NCBI GenBank assembly: GCA_030612175.1
Contig: JAUWOJ010000061.1
Span: forward strand, 1-6,516
Source of the DNA: Candidatus Bipolaricaulota bacterium
GTDB lineage: Bacteria; Bipolaricaulota; Bipolaricaulia; UBA7950; UBA9294
Length of the DNA: 6,516 nt
Reading direction: 5' to 3'
The notes under the pieces were generated by a model. It made no database searches. It saw only the letters and a list, made by a program, of their open reading frames with translations, and was not told the DNA's origin. Shown here one piece after another: positions 5,179-6,516 of this stretch. Positions within the stretch are counted from its first letter, which is position 1; each line of letters begins with the position of its first letter. The position numbers and the translations under genes are program-made.

Positions 5179-5370
5179 TCAGGTCGCTTCCTCTTTACGG
5201 TCCTTGACTCCCTTGTCCTTCCTGCGTTGCCTTGATTGATTCTCCAAGAAAAACCACAAGAGCAGACCAATCGGACCGCAAAACAGCATAGCGGCTAGAA
5301 CGGTCAATACAGGGTGTATCCTGATTGTCTGCGAAAGAAAATCGTTGTGTTCATATCGTTGTTTGCTCAT
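5179..5370 (-). CDS. Small single-span membrane protein, unknown function
   Basis: This 63-residue protein has a polar N-terminus (MSKQRYEHNDFLSQ), one clear membrane segment at 21-42 (VLTVLAAMLFCGPIGLLLWFFL) and a highly charged C-terminal tail (QRRKDKGVKDRKEEAT). The distribution of charges suggests the tail is cytoplasmic. A purine run, GAGGGGGAGG (5380-5371), abuts the ATG and can serve as a ribosome binding site. Only 21 bases separate it from the stop of the helix-turn-helix gene, so the two probably share a transcript. I do not recognise the family. Confidence 0.6.
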   Translation of the reverse strand: MSKQRYEHNDFLSQTIRIHPVLTVLAAMLFCGPIGLLLWFFLENQSRQRRKDKGVKDRKEEAT

Positions 5371-5391
5371 CCTCCCCCTCTCTTTCCTGGT

Positions 5392-5877
5392 TTATAAGCC
5401 AAGTCGTCTGAATGCCTTAGCGAAACCTTTCCACAAACTCTTGCGAACCAGGCGCTTAGCGATTCCGCTAGGGCCTCTTATAACAGCGTTCAGGTCTCCA
5501 AGCAGTCTACCGCCTTTGTACATTCCACCGCGACCACCTAACAGGAAGGCAAAGAGGCCTAGTCCGGTGGAACTGGAACGCCTGGAACGCCTTCCTCGTG
5601 GACGCCTGGCTACTGGAATGTCCCATCGCCCGTTGACCTTTGTGGCCGGTATCCTCCCTTCCCTACACCACGCGGCTACTGTAGAACTGGACACACCTAA
5701 CGCTCTAGCTGCTTCTGTTGTGGTCACGCTGTCACTGCCTCCACTGGTTACCGCTGGGCCGATCCAATGAGTAGTCTGCAAAGCGAGCAGGTCAGTTCGC
5801 AGGTGTTGCCTCAGGTCGTCACTGCCAGCAATCTCCCGAATATCGCTTTCCTGCAACTGTGTATATGCAGCCATCAT
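5392..5877 (-). CDS. Excisionase/MerR-type helix-turn-helix protein with cationic C-terminal tail
   Basis: This is a 161-residue protein. Residues 50-90 form an HTH_17/excisionase-like DNA-binding domain: TTTEAARALGVSSSTVAAWCREGRIPATKVNGRWDIP, with the two helices, the GRIPA turn and the wing that ends in a W-x-I/V strand. An uncharacterised N-terminal segment (1-48) precedes it. The C-terminal 70 residues are unusual. RRPRGRRSRRS (91-101) is followed by the hydrophobic GLGLFAFLLGG, then an amphipathic Arg/Lys-rich helix (139-161) that could bind membrane or nucleic acid. There is no ribosome binding site before the ATG, but a good promoter places the start of transcription on the ATG itself. 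It is the first gene of a pair with a small membrane protein. Roles as a recombination directionality factor or a transcription regulator are both possible. Confidence 0.72.
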   Translation of the reverse strand: MMAAYTQLQESDIREIAGSDDLRQHLRTDLLALQTTHWIGPAVTSGGSDSVTTTEAARALGVSSSTVAAWCREGRIPATKVNGRWDIPVARRPRGRRSRRSSSTGLGLFAFLLGGRGGMYKGGRLLGDLNAVIRGPSGIAKRLVRKSLWKGFAKAFRRLGL

Positions 5878-5883
5878 GCTTCA

Positions 5884-5912
5884 ATAATACCAGTAGGATA
5901 GCCACCTAACAA
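5884..5912 (-). promoter_or_regulatory. Promoter for the helix-turn-helix gene, predicted leaderless transcript
   Basis: On the minus strand, TTGTTA (5912-5907), a 17-base spacer and TATTAT (5889-5884) form a good sigma-70 promoter. It also has the extended -10 element TGG just before TATTAT. Six bases separate the -10 from the ATG at 5877, so transcription should begin at or next to the first codon. ACAAT-GATT-ATTGT (5909-5922) overlaps the -35 and could be an operator. GTTAGGT (5910-5904), a perfect GTTRRRY core, also falls here. Confidence 0.6.
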
Positions 5913-6110
5913 TGATTATTGTGTAACTCGGCAACAGAGTATGTCGAAAAGCGAAGGGCGTGTATCGCTTAATTAATGGGCTCCTCACACTCCAGACAAG
6001 ATTTATCTCTCGCCCGTTCGTTTCACTCACTCAAGCCGCTAAGCTCGCAGAGAAAAACAGGAATAAGGTTAAGAACAAAGGCTACTTGCTGTCAAAGACA
6101 AAGACACTTT

Positions 6111-6222
6111 ACCGCAGAGATCGCGGAGGGAGGCATATTCTTTGTTTACATAGAAAACCATAATATGATTGTAGAGAACAAGAAAAGAGGGTTTCCTCTG
6201 CGTACTCTGTGACCTCCGCGGT
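6111..6222. repeat. Interspersed repeat with CCGCAGAG/CTCTGCG arms
   Basis: The left arm begins ACCGCAGAGATCGCGGAGG (6111-6129). The right arm reads CCTCTGCG at 6195-6202, then CTCTGTGACCTCCGCGGT (6205-6222). CGCGGAGG (6122-6129) pairs exactly with CCTCCGCG (6213-6220), and the CAGAG units pair with the CTCTG units in alternative registers. The sequence resembles a hairpin repeat scattered through intergenic DNA of many uncultured bacteria. The middle, 6135-6190, is A/T-rich and unpaired. Confidence 0.6.
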
Positions 6223-6239
6223 CAGGCAGTCATCAAGAA

Positions 6240-6310
6240 TCAATTGTCAATCGTCAGTTCTCAGGAAAACAGCCGCCAGCAATCAGCGCTCGGCCGTCAG
6301 GAAAGGAAGT
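6240..6310 (+). repeat. Heptanucleotide-periodic repeat block, TCAGnnn type
   Basis: Units of seven bases follow each other: TCAATTG, TCAATCG, TCAGTTC and TCAGGAA (6240-6267), then after a break TCAGCGC, TCGGCCG and TCAGGAA (6283-6303). The shared TCA start and constant period of seven show degenerate tandem repetition. Confidence 0.55.
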
Positions 6311-6348
6311 TGTCAGTGAGTGGCCCACTTCTCCCCCTCCCTTTAATT

Positions 6349-6410
6349 CCCTCCTTTACCCCATGTAGTAACTCTAATCCTACTACTACACGGGGCGAGG
6401 TCGGGGAGGG
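6349..6410. repeat. GC-rich hairpin
   Basis: CCCC (6359-6362) and TGTAGTA (6364-6370) pair with TACTACA (6384-6390) and GGGG (6392-6395) around a 13-base loop, with one A/C mismatch. CCCTCC (6349-6354) and GGAGGG (6405-6410) extend the pairing. There is no T-run after it, so it is more likely a repeat element than a terminator. Confidence 0.5.
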
Positions 6411-6423
6411 AAGATTGTTTGTG

Positions 6424-6457
6424 ATCAGTTATCACTCATCAGTTATCAGTTTTCAGG
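6424..6457 (+). repeat. Tandem heptanucleotide repeat ATCAGTT
   Basis: Four units in phase, ATCAGTT, ATCACTC, ATCAGTT and ATCAGTT (6424-6451), are followed by a partial TTCAGG. The 11-base word ATCAGTTATCA occurs twice, 14 bases apart. Confidence 0.75.
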
Positions 6458-6475
6458 TCTAACTTTCTGGCCTTT

Positions 6476-6510
6476 CACCCATTACTCATCACCCATTACT
6501 GGTTACTGCC
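6476..6510 (+). repeat. Tandem repeat CACCCATTACT with 14-base (2 x 7) period
   Basis: CACCCATTACT occurs exactly at 6476-6486 and 6490-6500. In units of seven the run reads CACCCAT, TACTCAT, CACCCAT, TACTGGT, TACTG. It has the same period as the neighbouring blocks. Confidence 0.65.
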
Positions 6511-6516
6511 TTTCGC

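Larger units (their letters stand above)
5923..6516. other. Gene-poor region made of degenerate repeats
   Basis: I find no credible protein or RNA gene in this stretch. Short open frames on the + strand lack ribosome binding sites and cross repeat sequence. One reads HFTAEIAE, the translation of a repeat unit. The stretch holds a long-spaced hairpin repeat, a GC-rich hairpin and three blocks of heptanucleotide-periodic repeats, listed separately. AAGCGA/TCGCTT (5949-5954 and 5965-5970) is a small hairpin of unknown meaning. Confidence 0.6.

Noticed and set aside
5345..5770. A 141-residue + strand frame
   Set aside because: It is the antisense shadow of the helix-turn-helix gene, which has domain, promoter and neighbour support.
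5960..6462. Several + strand frames of 67-78 codons
   Set aside because: They have no ribosome binding sites, no recognisable domains, and overlap repeats. HFTAEIAE is the repeat unit read as protein.
6240..6510. CRISPR array
   Set aside because: The units are only seven bases long with no spacer-repeat structure and no cas genes.

Overview
The window reads as bacterial chromosome. Genes are compact, ribosome binding sites are strong (AGGAGG-type), and GC content is mixed. I cannot place it in a phylum. A secreted serpin, an SO_0444-type metal permease, a glycine/arginine-rich zinc-ribbon protein and repeat-rich intergenic DNA together suggest an uncultured environmental bacterium, but that is inference.

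Left part (1-3400), the ordinary-looking part. On the + strand there is an eight-helix-type SO_0444/ArsP-like permease (15-1043), a possible 20-codon mini-ORF (1104-1166), and an exported serpin (1278-2513) behind an extended -10 promoter with a palindrome over the start site. Facing them on the - strand are msrB (2628-3035) and, upstream of it, a 75-residue zinc-ribbon protein (3152-3379). The 116-base leader between these two can form two mutually exclusive pairings, one of which would hide the msrB ribosome binding site.

Middle part (3618-5143), the most interesting part. On the - strand there is a short run of integron-type gene cassettes without an integrase in view. The order is a SagB/ThcOx-family flavin oxidoreductase gene (4268-5008), a 59-base attC-like site (4196-4254), a DUF6790-like membrane protein gene (3712-4167), a partial second attC (3657-3717) and a strong intrinsic terminator (3618-3653). 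Each cassette opens with a GTT core heptamer that is the exact reverse complement of the AAC heptamer opening its own attC: GTTATCT with AGATAAC, and GTTAGAC with GTCTAAC. That is the signature of circularised cassettes. The ORFs run in the normal orientation for cassettes, with attC after the stop codon. A less certain site (5033-5143) precedes the first cassette.

Right part (5179-6516). A two-gene - strand unit encodes an excisionase-type helix-turn-helix protein with a long cationic tail (5392-5877), which appears to be transcribed as a leaderless mRNA, and a 63-residue single-span membrane protein (5179-5370). The last 600 bases hold no convincing gene. They contain an interspersed hairpin repeat, a second GC-rich hairpin and several blocks of heptanucleotide-periodic repeats.

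The serpin, permease and MsrB would together serve envelope protection (protease, metal and oxidation stress), but no shared regulation is visible. The cassettes look like independent acquired cargo.
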